64,000 nt of DNA from UBA7803 sp040219135. GTDB taxonomy: Bacteria > Pseudomonadota > Gammaproteobacteria > Pseudomonadales > Azotimanducaceae. The notes below the pieces were generated by a model that was not told the DNA's origin, did no database searches, and worked only from the letters and a program-made list of their open reading frames with translations. The stretch covers positions 434,001 through 498,000 of the forward strand of contig JAVJTA010000013.1 in NCBI GenBank assembly GCA_040219135.1. Reading direction: 5' to 3'. Positions 16,750 through 25,176 of this stretch are shown in pieces. Position 1 is the stretch's first letter, and each line of letters starts with the position of its first letter. Made by a program: the position numbers and the translations under genes.

Positions 16750-17916
16750 ATGGATCTGGCGCTCTCCGAGGAGCAGGACCTCGTCGTCGCCACGGTGCGT
16801 CGGTTCGTGCGCGAGGAGATCGTGCCGCTGGAGCAGAGCCTCGACCCGGACGCGGACGAACTCGAGCCCGCCGATCGCGAGCGGCTGGTGGCGAAGACCA
16901 AGGCGATGGGGCTCTACGGGCTCGACATTCCGCCCGAGTACGGCGGGCCGGAGCTCGATCTGGTGACCCGGACCCTGATCGCCATCGAGATGTCCCAGCA
17001 TCGCGCCGGACTGTACGCGCCGTGCTACGGCGTGTTCGGCGGCGCCGGTCTGGCGCAGCTGTTCGAAGCCACGGAAGATCAGAAGGAACGCTACCTGTTT
17101 CCCATGCTGCGGGGCGAGAAGAAGGGTTTTTTCGGGCTCACCGAGCCCTCCGGCGGCAGCGACCCGGCCCGCGCCATTCAGACGCGAGCACATCGAGACG
17201 GCGACGAGTGGGTGATCAACGGTGGCAAGATCTTCATCAGCGGCGCGGACAAGGCCGACTTCGGCCTGGTGTTTGCGCGCACCGATCCCGACCGTGGCCG
17301 CAACGGCGTCACCTGTTTCATCGTCGACACCGACTCCCCGGGCTTTCACGTGCGCCGCATCGTGCACACGCTGCGTGCGGCCCGCTATGCCACGGAGCTC
17401 GGTTTCGAAGACATGCGGGTACCGCACGCCAACGTGCTCGGCGAGGTGAACCGCGGCTTTGCCATCGCCAACGACCGGCTCTCACGACAGCGCATTCCCT
17501 ACGCGGCGGGCTGCATCGGCGTCGCCATCAAGGCACACGAGATGGCGCTCGAGTACGTGCCCCAGCGCGAGACCTTCGGCGCCCCTCTGTCGAGCCGTCA
17601 GGCCATTCAGTGGATGCTGGTGGACAACGAGATCGACATCCGCCACGCGCGCTGGGTGACCCTGGAAGCCGCTGACCGCGCCGAGCGCGGCCAGGATTTC
17701 CGCAAGGAGGCGGCGATGGCCAAGCTGGTAGCGACGGAAGCCGGCGGTCGGGTGGTGGACCGCTGCATCCAGATGTTCGGCGGCTACGGGGTCACCAAGG
17801 ACTTTCCGTTCGAGCGCTGGTATCGGGAGATGCGCATCCGCCGCATCGGCGAAGGGCCGAGCGAGGTGCAACGGCACATTATTGCGCGGGACATATTGGG
17901 GGCGTCGCTGCGCTAA
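16750..17916 (+). CDS. acyl-CoA dehydrogenase
   Basis: A 388-residue flavoprotein. Seen: FFGLTEPSGGSDPARAI around residue 128 (the ACAD signature), INGGKIFISGADKADFGLVFART in the middle strands (residues 156-178), MFGGYGVTKDFPFERWYREMRI near the end, and IGEGPSEVQ, which supplies the catalytic base Glu found in the IYEGTxxIQ position. Known: oxidises an acyl-CoA to the 2,3-enoyl-CoA, passing electrons to ETF. The operon partners (ThDP enzyme, amidohydrolase, GIY-YIG-like protein) point to a branched or modified acyl substrate rather than bulk fatty acids. The start is ATG 16750, 3 bp after the preceding stop. Confidence 0.92.
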   Translation: MDLALSEEQDLVVATVRRFVREEIVPLEQSLDPDADELEPADRERLVAKTKAMGLYGLDIPPEYGGPELDLVTRTLIAIEMSQHRAGLYAPCYGVFGGAGLAQLFEATEDQKERYLFPMLRGEKKGFFGLTEPSGGSDPARAIQTRAHRDGDEWVINGGKIFISGADKADFGLVFARTDPDRGRNGVTCFIVDTDSPGFHVRRIVHTLRAARYATELGFEDMRVPHANVLGEVNRGFAIANDRLSRQRIPYAAGCIGVAIKAHEMALEYVPQRETFGAPLSSRQAIQWMLVDNEIDIRHARWVTLEAADRAERGQDFRKEAAMAKLVATEAGGRVVDRCIQMFGGYGVTKDFPFERWYREMRIRRIGEGPSEVQRHIIARDILGASLR

Positions 17917-17934
17917 CGGGTCTGGTGAAGTCGA

Positions 17935-19065
17935 CTACCCGCCGATGGACTCCAGCGCACGTTCGACCAGCGCCGCGCCAATCCAGGAACCGAACCCGAG
18001 TACGACGTACAACGCCACGCGACCATAGCTTCCGGCGTCGAACGGCCATTCGCTCACTTCCATGAGCCGCCTTTCCAGCGCCAGGTCGGCGCGCAGCTGC
18101 TGCGCGTCTTCCACCGAACGGGTGGCGGGTTTGCGTCGTTTGGAGATGGCGCTGCGGATCTCCTGTAGTTCGGCAGCTTTAGATTCCTTCAGGCGCTTGT
18201 GGATGCCCCAGGTGGGGAGCAGCAGCGCCATCGCGGCTGACAAAACAAGCAACATCACGGTAAAAACCGTACCGATGGTCGGTGACTCAGGGTCGAGCCA
18301 CAGGTTGGCGCAAATGGACAGGGCAACCACAGCAAGCAGACTGGAGTTCACGCCGTGTTGCGCGTAGGGCTTGACCGATACGGAATCGAGCAGGTCAATG
18401 TTGCGGACTTCTCGCGCGGTCCTGGAAACTGCCGTTGCGCTCCAGAGCAGGAGAAACAGGAAGCGGAACATGAACCAGCCCATGAGGACGATCCCTACGA
18501 GCGGTAGCACAAAGGTCAGCGACCAGCGCAGCGGCTGTATCAGCAAGCCTGGGTCCATCGGTTGGTGAAGAAATGCGAAGTACATGGAAACCGAGCCCGC
18601 AATGCCGACCATTGCAATCATCAGCTTTGAGTAACCCAAGCCGTACCGGTCGAGCGCGAACCGGCTGCTGATGGTTTCCAGCGTGGCATCTGTCCACTTT
18701 CGCAGGTAGTACAGGGCCATTGGCATGTAGCCGACGAGTACGTAGAGCGTGACCGGAGCCCGTACTGCGATATCCGGCTGGCGACCGGCGGCGACCTCCG
18801 CGACGATGCCGCTGAGCCATGTCATCCACAGTGCAATACCGCCGAGAACACCACTCGTAACCACACCCGTAACCACGGGTGGAACGGCGAAGGTGTCTGC
18901 AAGCCATTGCAATGCTCGGTGGGTCAATGGGGCCGAGGGTGTCAATCCATGCGCTTCCAATCTACCGAAGTGGACATCATCCCAAGAACGTCTCGGACGC
19001 AAAAGCCTGTGAAGCGGGCTACGCCGCTGCGGCCGTCCTCGTAGGTTGTTCCGCTCAGTGGGCAT
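17935..19065 (-). CDS. multi-helix membrane protein (paralog of the gene at 61902)
   Basis: A 376-residue protein from ATG 19065. Seen: six or so hydrophobic segments (for example around residues 61-87, 105-120, 148-166, 185-215 and 260-295), a cytoplasmic-looking charged linker IHKRLKESKAAELQEIRSAI, and a final helix ending GSWIGAALVERALE. The same layout and the AALVER ending occur in the protein at 61902-62708, so both belong to one unrecognised family. The nucleotide composition seems less GC-rich than neighbours. It could be a transport or sensor subunit, but no functional motif is visible. Confidence 0.6.
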   Translation of the reverse strand: MPTERNNLRGRPQRRSPLHRLLRPRRSWDDVHFGRLEAHGLTPSAPLTHRALQWLADTFAVPPVVTGVVTSGVLGGIALWMTWLSGIVAEVAAGRQPDIAVRAPVTLYVLVGYMPMALYYLRKWTDATLETISSRFALDRYGLGYSKLMIAMVGIAGSVSMYFAFLHQPMDPGLLIQPLRWSLTFVLPLVGIVLMGWFMFRFLFLLLWSATAVSRTAREVRNIDLLDSVSVKPYAQHGVNSSLLAVVALSICANLWLDPESPTIGTVFTVMLLVLSAAMALLLPTWGIHKRLKESKAAELQEIRSAISKRRKPATRSVEDAQQLRADLALERRLMEVSEWPFDAGSYGRVALYVVLGFGSWIGAALVERALESIGG

Positions 19066-19301
19066 GGCGCGCGGGCTCCTTCTGCCTGCGGGGAATCATG
19101 CGCTGCAGTGTTTTGGGTCACTGTGCGTCTCACCCCGTGAACACCCCGCAAATTCCGACATCGACCGGTGGATACTCACTGTGCCGGGAACTGACTGCGC
19201 AGATGAGAAAATCTCACCGCCGACCGTGGCGCGCGCGCCCATTTCATTTCCCAGGGACGGTGGCGTAGATTTCCCGGACATGGAATGCAATCGGAGGCCC
19301 G

Positions 19302-19929
19302 ATGGCCACTCCGATCACCTTCTGGGGTGCCGGCACCAGCCGCACGCTGCGACCCATCTGGGTGGCAGAAGAGCTGGGCGTGGCCTACCGGGTCGAGCCC
19401 ATCGGTCCGCGGACGGGAGAGACCCGGACCGAGGACTACACCCGGCTGAATCCGAAGCAGAAGATCCCGACCCTGGTGGACGGCGACTTCAAGCTGACGG
19501 AAAGCGTGGCCATCTGCCGTTACCTCATCGACAACTACCCCGGGGACGGCATGTACCGGCCCGGCACCGTTCGGGATCGCGCCCGCGAGGACGAGTGCTA
19601 CGTCTACCGCGAGCTGGACGAGACCAGCCTCTACGTCATGCGGCGCCACCGCGATCTCGCGCACATATACGGCAGGCGCCGGCGGCCGTCTCCTCGAGCC
19701 GCGACTACGCCCTGAAGCACCTCGCCCTGGTGGATCGCGAGCTCGCCGGGCACGAGCACGTGCTGGCCGGCGGCTTCGGCTTGGCTGACGTGCTGCTGAT
19801 GAGCTGCCTGGACTGGGCCCGCGCCTACGGCATCGAGCTGTCCGACGGGCTCGCCGGCTACCGCGCCCGGATCGCCGCGCGGCCGGGTACCGGCGCGCCA
19901 TCGCCGTCAATTTCGGGCCGCGGGGCTGA
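19302..19929 (+). pseudogene. glutathione S-transferase gene with two frameshifts
   Basis: Seen: the N-terminal thioredoxin-like domain is intact from ATG 19302 (GAGTSRTLRPIWVAEELG, KQKIPTLVDGDFKLTESVAI), preceded by GGAGG. Around 19670-19676 the frame breaks: the frame from 19302 runs into nonsense, while a second frame continues the family sequence as SSRDYALKHLALVDREL and FGLADVLLMSCLDWARAYG. Near 19885 it breaks again, and the third frame gives YRRAIAVNFGPRG and a stop at 19927-19929. Each break fits loss of one base. Either a recent pseudogene or sequencing error in a GC run. Intact, it would be a cytosolic GST of about 208 residues. Confidence 0.7.
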
Positions 19930-19936
19930 ACGCCGC

Positions 19937-20968
19937 TCAGAGCTCCGGGCGCGGCGTGGTGGCGACGCTGGGCGGCAGGATCGGGTAGATCACCTGGGGC
20001 TGGTCGCCCGTGAGCGTGAGCAGGAACTCGGTGATCCGGTCCACTTCGGCGTCGCTGAGGGCGATGCCGAGCTGACTCGCGCCCATGATGGCGACGGCCT
20101 GGCGCATGTCCCAGACGGCGCCGCTGTGGAAGTAGGGCGGCGTGAGATCGAGGTTGCGCAGCGTCGGCACCTTGAACACGTACTCGTCGCTCACCGTCTT
20201 CGTGACCTCGTAACGGCCCTTGTCGCCGGGCGGCAGGACGTCGGCGCCCGGGCGCTCCACCACGCCGAAGGGCGCGTACATCTGCCCGCCCACGTTCACC
20301 CCCTGATGGCAGGCGGCGCAGCCCTTGCTGATGAACAGCGACAGGCCTTCCTGCTCCGAGGCCGTGAGCGCCGTTTCGTCGCCCCGGAGGAACTGGTCGA
20401 AGGGGGCGTTCGGTGTAAGCAGGGTCGCTTCGAACAGGGCGATGGTGTCGCGCACGTTCTCGAAGGTCAGCGGATCCGGCTGGTCGGGGAACGCCCGACG
20501 GAAGGCCTCGACATAGCCGGGAATGCCTTTCAGCTGCTCGATCACGTGGCTCTCGGTAGTCCCCATCTCGATCGGGTTGACCAGCGGCCCGCCCGCCTGC
20601 TCCTGCAGATCTCTGGCGCGACCGTCCCAGAACTGGGCGGTGTTGAAGACGGCGTTAAGCACCGTGGGCGCGTTGCGCCCGCCGCGCTGCCAGTGGTGGC
20701 CGATGGATTTCTCCTGCAGGTCCACGCCGCCGAGCCCGACCATGTGGCAGGAGTTGCAGGAAATCGCGTGACTTTCCGACAGGCGCGGCTCGAAGTAGAG
20801 CATCCGGCCGAGATCCACCCGCGCCGGCGTGGCGGTCATGCCGGGGATCGGCGGCGCCTCGGCGGGAATGGGTTTGAACAGACTCTGGGCAGTCGTCATC
20901 AGGGCGTTCTGCGCGGCCGTGGCCATGGACCAGGACAGCAGCAGCGACAGCACGATCAGTCTTACCAC
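19937..20968 (-). CDS. di-haem cytochrome c peroxidase-family protein
   Basis: A 343-residue exported cytochrome. Seen: a signal peptide (residues 1-19), two haem c sites CNSCH (71-75) and CAACH (217-221), and typical CcpA/MauG-family motifs: GRMLYFEPRLSES, RNAPTVLNAVFNTAQFWDGRA (split over residues 98-118), NPIEMGTTE, FKVPTLRNLDLTPPYFHSGA. Known: bacterial di-haem peroxidases reduce hydrogen peroxide in the periplasm, using a small cytochrome or cupredoxin as electron donor. The two-haem layout and PTLRN element indicate a normal peroxidase rather than MauG. It is convergent with the damaged GST gene. Confidence 0.9.
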   Translation of the reverse strand: MVRLIVLSLLLSWSMATAAQNALMTTAQSLFKPIPAEAPPIPGMTATPARVDLGRMLYFEPRLSESHAISCNSCHMVGLGGVDLQEKSIGHHWQRGGRNAPTVLNAVFNTAQFWDGRARDLQEQAGGPLVNPIEMGTTESHVIEQLKGIPGYVEAFRRAFPDQPDPLTFENVRDTIALFEATLLTPNAPFDQFLRGDETALTASEQEGLSLFISKGCAACHQGVNVGGQMYAPFGVVERPGADVLPPGDKGRYEVTKTVSDEYVFKVPTLRNLDLTPPYFHSGAVWDMRQAVAIMGASQLGIALSDAEVDRITEFLLTLTGDQPQVIYPILPPSVATTPRPEL

Positions 20969-21149
20969 GTTTGGCTCCTACTACACCTGCACCTACATCA
21001 TCGGGGAGAATGACCCCAGGAAACACCTTAAAGCACCTGTCGGGGGTGGGAAATCGGGGGAAACCCATAGGTCCACGGGGTGGGGTGCCAACCCGTGTGG
21101 CGGGGCCGCGGAAGCGCGGTCCCGCCCGTTCGATCGCGCGGCGCCGGAC

Positions 21150-21557
21150 TCAGCCCGTCGTCACCTCGATCTTCCGCGGCCGCACCTCGGCCCGCTTCGG
21201 GATGTCGATGCGCAGCACGCCGTCCTTCAGACTCGCCTCGATCGACTCCGTGTCGAGCTGCTCGCCGGACAGCGAAAAGCTGCGCTGGTAGTGGGTCGAG
21301 CGGATGTCGGCATGCAGGGACTCGGTGCCCTCGGGCATGCTGATCTCCAGCTCGCCCTCGACGGTCAGATTGTTGCGGTCGCTCTGGATGTTCAGTCGTT
21401 CCCTGGAGACGCCGGGCATGTCCAGCACCAGGGTGATGCCGTGGTCGTGCTCGAAGATGTCGCCGGCGGGTCGCAGCACCGTCTGCCGGCTGGGCTCGAC
21501 CTCGCCGCGGCCGCCGGACGTCGGCTCCGCAGCGCTGTTTCTGGCTACTTCACTCAT
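21150..21557 (-). CDS. Hsp20/alpha-crystallin small heat-shock protein (second of pair)
   Basis: A 135-residue protein from ATG 21557 with an AGGAGG ribosome site. Seen: an alpha-crystallin domain with IFEHDHGITLVLDMPGVSRE (residues 34-53), LNIQSDRNNLTVEGEL, YQRSFSLSGEQLDTESIEA and the signature GVLRIDIPKR. Known: ATP-independent holdase that forms oligomers and binds unfolding proteins. It lies 44 bp after the first Hsp20 gene on the same strand, so both are likely transcribed from the sigma-32-type promoter at 22087-22118. The C-terminal IxI-type tail is replaced by RPRKIEVTTG, possibly altering oligomer assembly. Confidence 0.9.
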   Translation of the reverse strand: MSEVARNSAAEPTSGGRGEVEPSRQTVLRPAGDIFEHDHGITLVLDMPGVSRERLNIQSDRNNLTVEGELEISMPEGTESLHADIRSTHYQRSFSLSGEQLDTESIEASLKDGVLRIDIPKRAEVRPRKIEVTTG

Positions 21558-21601
21558 GATCTCGTCCTCCTAAGCGTTCAGTCGTTGCCTCGGGCTGTGG
21601 T

Positions 21602-22039
21602 TCAGTGCACTTCGATGCGCCGGGGCTTCACCTCTTCCCGGCGTCCGACGCGCACGTGCAGCACGCCGTCCCGGTAGCTGGCTGTGACCTTGTCCGGGTC
21701 CACGTCTTCGGGCAGGGTGAGCACGCGCTGGAAAGAGCCCGTGAACCGCTCCCGGCGGTAATAGGTGGCGCCCTCGTGTGGCGCTTCCTCGCGTTTGCCG
21801 GAGATGGTCAGCAGGTTCTGGCGTATGGACAGGTCCAGGCTCTTCGGGTCGAGCCCGGCGGCGAACAGGTATACGTCCACGCCGTCCTCGTTGGCGCCCA
21901 CGTTCAGCGGCGGATAGGTACCCTGGCGCACCGAGCGGATGCCGGAAAACCAGGGCGCCGGGGCGAAGGCGCCCCAGTCGCTGTCGCGGCGCAGGAACTC
22001 GTCGAACAGACTATCGAAAGGAGACAGATTGCCGGTCAT
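21602..22039 (-). CDS. Hsp20/alpha-crystallin small heat-shock protein (first of pair)
   Basis: A 145-residue protein. The ATG at 22039 is chosen because GAGGTG lies 6 bases upstream; the GTG at 22048 would sit inside that ribosome site. Seen: PFDSLFDEFLRRDSDW at the N-terminus and an alpha-crystallin domain with VDVYLFAAGLDPKSLDLSI, EGATYYRRERFTGSFQRVL and DGVLHVRVGRREE. Known: chaperone holdase preventing aggregation. It differs clearly from the second Hsp20 downstream, and class A/B pairs of this kind often form mixed systems. The promoter feature upstream supports heat induction. Confidence 0.92.
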   Translation of the reverse strand: MTGNLSPFDSLFDEFLRRDSDWGAFAPAPWFSGIRSVRQGTYPPLNVGANEDGVDVYLFAAGLDPKSLDLSIRQNLLTISGKREEAPHEGATYYRRERFTGSFQRVLTLPEDVDPDKVTASYRDGVLHVRVGRREEVKPRRIEVH

Positions 22040-22086
22040 GGGAATCACCTCGCGTTCGGTTTCTTCGTGTTGGTTCGATCCAATGC

Positions 22087-22118
22087 ATATGGGCTGCGGT
22101 CAGGGTTTCAAGGGGCGT
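22087..22118 (-). promoter_or_regulatory. predicted sigma-32 heat-shock promoter
   Basis: On the minus strand, reading towards the Hsp20 pair: CGCCCCTTGAAA (complement of 22106-22117), an 11-base spacer, then GCCCATAT (complement of 22087-22094). This fits the known sigma-32 consensus CTTGAAA ... CCCCATnT with a single mismatch. It lies 48 bp upstream of the first Hsp20 start (22039), a normal distance. It sits in the divergent gap with the PPOX-type gene at 22150. Confidence 0.8.
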
Positions 22119-22149
22119 AGACTCGCGCCCGGGTCCGGGGGAAACCGGC

Positions 22150-22617
22150 GTGAAGCTTGACGAACATCTGCTCGATGCGCTGCTCGCGCGCTGGCCGGTA
22201 GCCCGCCTGGCGACGCGCACACCCGACGCCGAGCCCCACGTGCTGCCGGTGGTGTTCGTGGCCGAGGCGGGGCAGGTGAGTTCGCCCGTGGACGGCAAGC
22301 GCAAGGGGGCATCGAGCCTCGCCCGGGTGCGCAACATCGAGGCCCACGGCCGCGCCAGCCTGCTGCTGGATCACTATGATGCGGACTGGTCGCAGCTCTG
22401 GTGGGTGCGCCTCGATGGCCCGGCCTGGATCGAACGGGGTTCCGGTGAGCGCATGGACCGGGTCGGCGCGCAGCTGCGAGACAAATATCCGCAGTATCGG
22501 GACGTGGTGCCGTTCAGCGGCGAACCGACCCTGCTGGTGCTGCGCTGGAGCCGGGTGAGTGCCTGGAGCCAGGCGGGCAGCGACGCGCCGATCCGGCGCG
22601 CCGCCGGAATGGCCTGA
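22150..22617 (+). CDS. PPOX-class (pyridoxamine oxidase-fold) flavoprotein, TIGR03668-like
   Basis: A 155-residue protein from GTG 22150. Seen: ARLATRTPDAEPHVLPVVFV (residues 18-37), VSSPVDGKRKGASSLARVRNI, ASLLLDHYDADWSQLWWVRLDG and a final VLRWSRVSAWS. This matches the split-barrel family annotated as 'PPOX class probable F420-dependent enzyme'. Known: the fold binds FMN or F420. F420 itself is uncertain in Gammaproteobacteria, so FMN is the safer inference. It is divergent from the Hsp20 operon and convergent with the DUF169 gene. Substrate unknown. Confidence 0.8.
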   Translation: MKLDEHLLDALLARWPVARLATRTPDAEPHVLPVVFVAEAGQVSSPVDGKRKGASSLARVRNIEAHGRASLLLDHYDADWSQLWWVRLDGPAWIERGSGERMDRVGAQLRDKYPQYRDVVPFSGEPTLLVLRWSRVSAWSQAGSDAPIRRAAGMA

Positions 22618-22629
22618 TCCCGACCCCGC

Positions 22630-23415
22630 TCAGCTGTAACTCACCCCCATGCCCGCGCGGACGTCGTTGTTCACGCCGTAGGGGGCGATGGGGTAGCGCA
22701 GGCCGTTGCCGGACAGGGCTTCGAGCCCCGCCAGGGTCTTGGGCAGGAACTTCGGCGGCAGCGCCATCAGCAGCTCGTCCTCCATCACACCGCCGTAGCG
22801 GCGCTCGGCGAAACACGGGATGGACAGGCTCGGCTCGCCGGTGGCGAGCGCCCGGCCCCAGGAGTCGGCGCAGGACGACTCGCCGACGCAGCCCCATTCG
22901 AGCTTCCTGTAGCCCGTCCACTGCAGGCCGTTGATGAATAGAATCATCTGCGCCGGGGTGGCGTAGATCAGGCAGATGTCCGGCGGGTTCAGGCGGCCGC
23001 TCGCGAGCGGGCTCACCGCCATGGCCTCGAACCTGCCGAACGGTACGACGTCCATGGCGTGCTGGTGAGCGCTGGCCTCCTCCTGGTTCTGATACCAGAC
23101 CCCGGCCATGCGGTCGCCGGACAGCCAGGATTCGCTGCGCGGGTGCAGGCCGATCACCGTGCTGCACTGGGCGCCCACCAGGTCGTCGGCGGTGATGCCC
23201 ACCGTCCAGCCGTTGCGCGCCGCCTGGCCGACGATCTGATCCGTCGTGTGGATGGCCGACGGGCGGCGGATCCGCGGAATCGCTTCCATTTCGGCCTGGG
23301 TCGGGAACAGCTTCATGCCAATGGGCGTCGTACGCAGGCGCAGCAGCCGGTTCAGCCGGTCCACCAGGTCGATCCAGTCGTAGCTGGTCTGATCCGAAGC
23401 GATCATCTCGCTCAT
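22630..23415 (-). CDS. DUF169 family protein
   Basis: A 261-residue protein from ATG 23415. Seen: the DUF169 pattern with IGMKLF near residue 33, the cysteines in GAQCSTVIG, PDICLIYATPAQMILFINGLQW (residues 150-171), and WGCVGESSCADSWGRALATGEPSL split around residues 180-203. Known: a conserved family of unknown function, sometimes close to haem or CoA-related genes. The start overlaps the hydrolase stop (ATGA at 23412-23415), so it is the third gene of an operon with enoyl-CoA hydratase and hydrolase. Conserved Cys residues suggest a metal or cofactor site, but this is an inference. Confidence 0.78.
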   Translation of the reverse strand: MSEMIASDQTSYDWIDLVDRLNRLLRLRTTPIGMKLFPTQAEMEAIPRIRRPSAIHTTDQIVGQAARNGWTVGITADDLVGAQCSTVIGLHPRSESWLSGDRMAGVWYQNQEEASAHQHAMDVVPFGRFEAMAVSPLASGRLNPPDICLIYATPAQMILFINGLQWTGYRKLEWGCVGESSCADSWGRALATGEPSLSIPCFAERRYGGVMEDELLMALPPKFLPKTLAGLEALSGNGLRYPIAPYGVNNDVRAGMGVSYS

Positions 23416-24311
23416 AGTCGTCTCTCCAGGAAGTCGGCGACGGCCCGTGTCAGGGTCTCGCATTGATCGAAGTGCACCATATGTCCGGCGTCGGCGATGG
23501 CGACGTGTTCGGCGTCGGGAAAACGGGCGACGCGGGCTTCGAGTTCGCCCGGGGCGAAGGCGCCGTCCCACTCGATCGGCATCTGCGCGCGCCAGTACTC
23601 GGCGGCAAGATCACCGCTGACGATCAGGGTCGGGCAGCGGAGCTCGCGCCAGTAGCGTTCGGTGTCGTCGCGGCGCACCGAGAGAAACACGCTCGGTACC
23701 CGGGGATCGAACGCCCACTCGAGTTCGCCGGCGGCGCTGCGGCGGGTCGCGCGTTCGGCGAGCTCGCGGGCACGCGCCGGATCGAGGCGCGGATTGTTCG
23801 CCAGCAGCCGCTCCGCGGCGAACTCCAGCCCCGGCAGCGGTCGCTGCCGGGCGGGCGTGTCCAGCACCGTGAGCAGGCGCTGGCCGTGGTCGCGGATCTG
23901 CCGGGCCGGGTCGTCCTCACCCGGCCGGGCCGGCGGACCGAGCCCTTCGACCAGCACCGCGGCGCGCACCCGGTCCGGGAAGGCGGCGCCGTAGCGGGCG
24001 ACGATCTGCCCGCCCAGGCTGTGGCCGAACAGCACCGCCGGGCCGATGTCCAGGTGCCCGGTGAGGCGATGGAGATCGTAGAGAAAGTGATCGATCGTGT
24101 ACGCTCCCGGTCGAGCACTGTCACCATGCCCGCGCAGCTCCGGCAGTACCACGCGGAATCGCCCGGACAGCGCCTCGGCGACCGGGAGCAGGCTCCAGGC
24201 CACGTCGCGCATGCCGTGCAGCATGACCAGCGGTTCGCCATCCACGGGCCCGAGTTCGAGCCAGGACAGGCCGACGCCGCTGATCTCGGTGCGCTGACGG
24301 CGGGGCGTCAC
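23412..24311 (-). CDS. alpha/beta hydrolase
   Basis: A 299-residue protein from GTG 24311, 4 bp after the enoyl-CoA hydratase stop. Seen: LVMLHGMRD (oxyanion-hole region, residues 28-36), LPELRGHGDS, the nucleophile elbow LFGHSLGGQ near residue 95, VSGDLAAEYW for the acid strand, and the catalytic His in IADAGHMVHFDQ near residue 279. All triad positions appear present. Inferred: a cytoplasmic esterase, thioesterase or C-C hydrolase in the same pathway as the flanking hydratase and DUF169 genes. Unusually long region between strand 6 and strand 7 (about 110 residues) forms the lid. Confidence 0.87.
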   Translation of the reverse strand: MTPRRQRTEISGVGLSWLELGPVDGEPLVMLHGMRDVAWSLLPVAEALSGRFRVVLPELRGHGDSARPGAYTIDHFLYDLHRLTGHLDIGPAVLFGHSLGGQIVARYGAAFPDRVRAAVLVEGLGPPARPGEDDPARQIRDHGQRLLTVLDTPARQRPLPGLEFAAERLLANNPRLDPARARELAERATRRSAAGELEWAFDPRVPSVFLSVRRDDTERYWRELRCPTLIVSGDLAAEYWRAQMPIEWDGAFAPGELEARVARFPDAEHVAIADAGHMVHFDQCETLTRAVADFLERRL

Positions 24312-24315
24312 CGGG

Positions 24316-25176
24316 TCAGTGCCCCTGCGGGCGCCCCTGCAGGCGCTTGAACGCCGGCGGGCGCTTTTCGATGAAAGAGCGCACGCCCTCGCGGAAATCC
24401 TCGCGCTTCAGGCTTTCTGCCATCCACTCGTTGGTCTCCTGCATGGCTTCACCGAGCGGCATGTTGAGGTGCCGATAGACCTGGGCCTTGATCACCCGCA
24501 GCGACGTCGGCGACGCGCTCGCGGCGAGGGTCTTCACGTAGGCCACCGCCTCGTCGAGGCTGGTGCCGGGCTCGCAGAGCCGCTCGGCGAGACCCAGTCG
24601 TGCCGCCTCCTCACCGTCGAACTTGCGTGCGCTCCAGAGCAGGTCCAGGGCGCGACCGGGACCGATCAGACGCGGCAGGATCCAGCTCGCGCCGTGTTCG
24701 GCGATCAGGCCGCGCTGGGAGAACGCCGTGCTGAACTTGGCGCTGCGGTCGACGAAGCGCATGTCGGAGAGCAGGGCGAAGACGAAGCCGAGGCCGGCGC
24801 AGGCGCCGTTCACGGCGGCGAGGATCGGTTTGCGGACGCCGAGAAGGTAGCTGTAGGTGACCTGGAAGTCCGGACCCAGGTCCGGGTCCCCGGGGCTGGC
24901 CTTGAAAGCGGACAGGTCCTCGGGCTCGCCGCCGCCATCACCGGACATGCTGTCGAGGGCGTTCATGTCCATGCCGGAACAGAAACCGCGGCCGGCGCCG
25001 GTGAGCACGATGCCCACGACCCGTTCGTCGGCTTCCGCCTCGGCCAGCGCGTGACGGATCTCGGCCAGCATGCGCACGGTGAAGGCGTTGAGCGCATCCG
25101 GCCGGTTCATGGTGATGACCGCTACCGGGTCGTCGACCTCGTAGCGGATGTCGCGATAGTCCTCTGCGTGTGACAT
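24316..25176 (-). CDS. enoyl-CoA hydratase/isomerase family protein
   Basis: A 286-residue crotonase-fold protein from ATG 25176. Seen: MNRPDALNAFTVRMLAEI (residues 23-40), the oxyanion-hole loop GAGRGFCSGMDMNAL near residue 62, VRKPILAAVNGACAGLGF near residue 112, and SQRGLIAEHGASWILPRLIG with a likely catalytic Glu in the AEHG element. Known: hydrates 2-enoyl-CoA or isomerises the double bond in beta-oxidation-like pathways. An insertion rich in Gly/Asp (SMSGDGGGEPEDLSAF) after the oxyanion loop is not in short-chain family members and may widen the pocket. It leads the operon with hydrolase and DUF169 genes. Confidence 0.9.
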   Translation of the reverse strand: MSHAEDYRDIRYEVDDPVAVITMNRPDALNAFTVRMLAEIRHALAEAEADERVVGIVLTGAGRGFCSGMDMNALDSMSGDGGGEPEDLSAFKASPGDPDLGPDFQVTYSYLLGVRKPILAAVNGACAGLGFVFALLSDMRFVDRSAKFSTAFSQRGLIAEHGASWILPRLIGPGRALDLLWSARKFDGEEAARLGLAERLCEPGTSLDEAVAYVKTLAASASPTSLRVIKAQVYRHLNMPLGEAMQETNEWMAESLKREDFREGVRSFIEKRPPAFKRLQGRPQGH

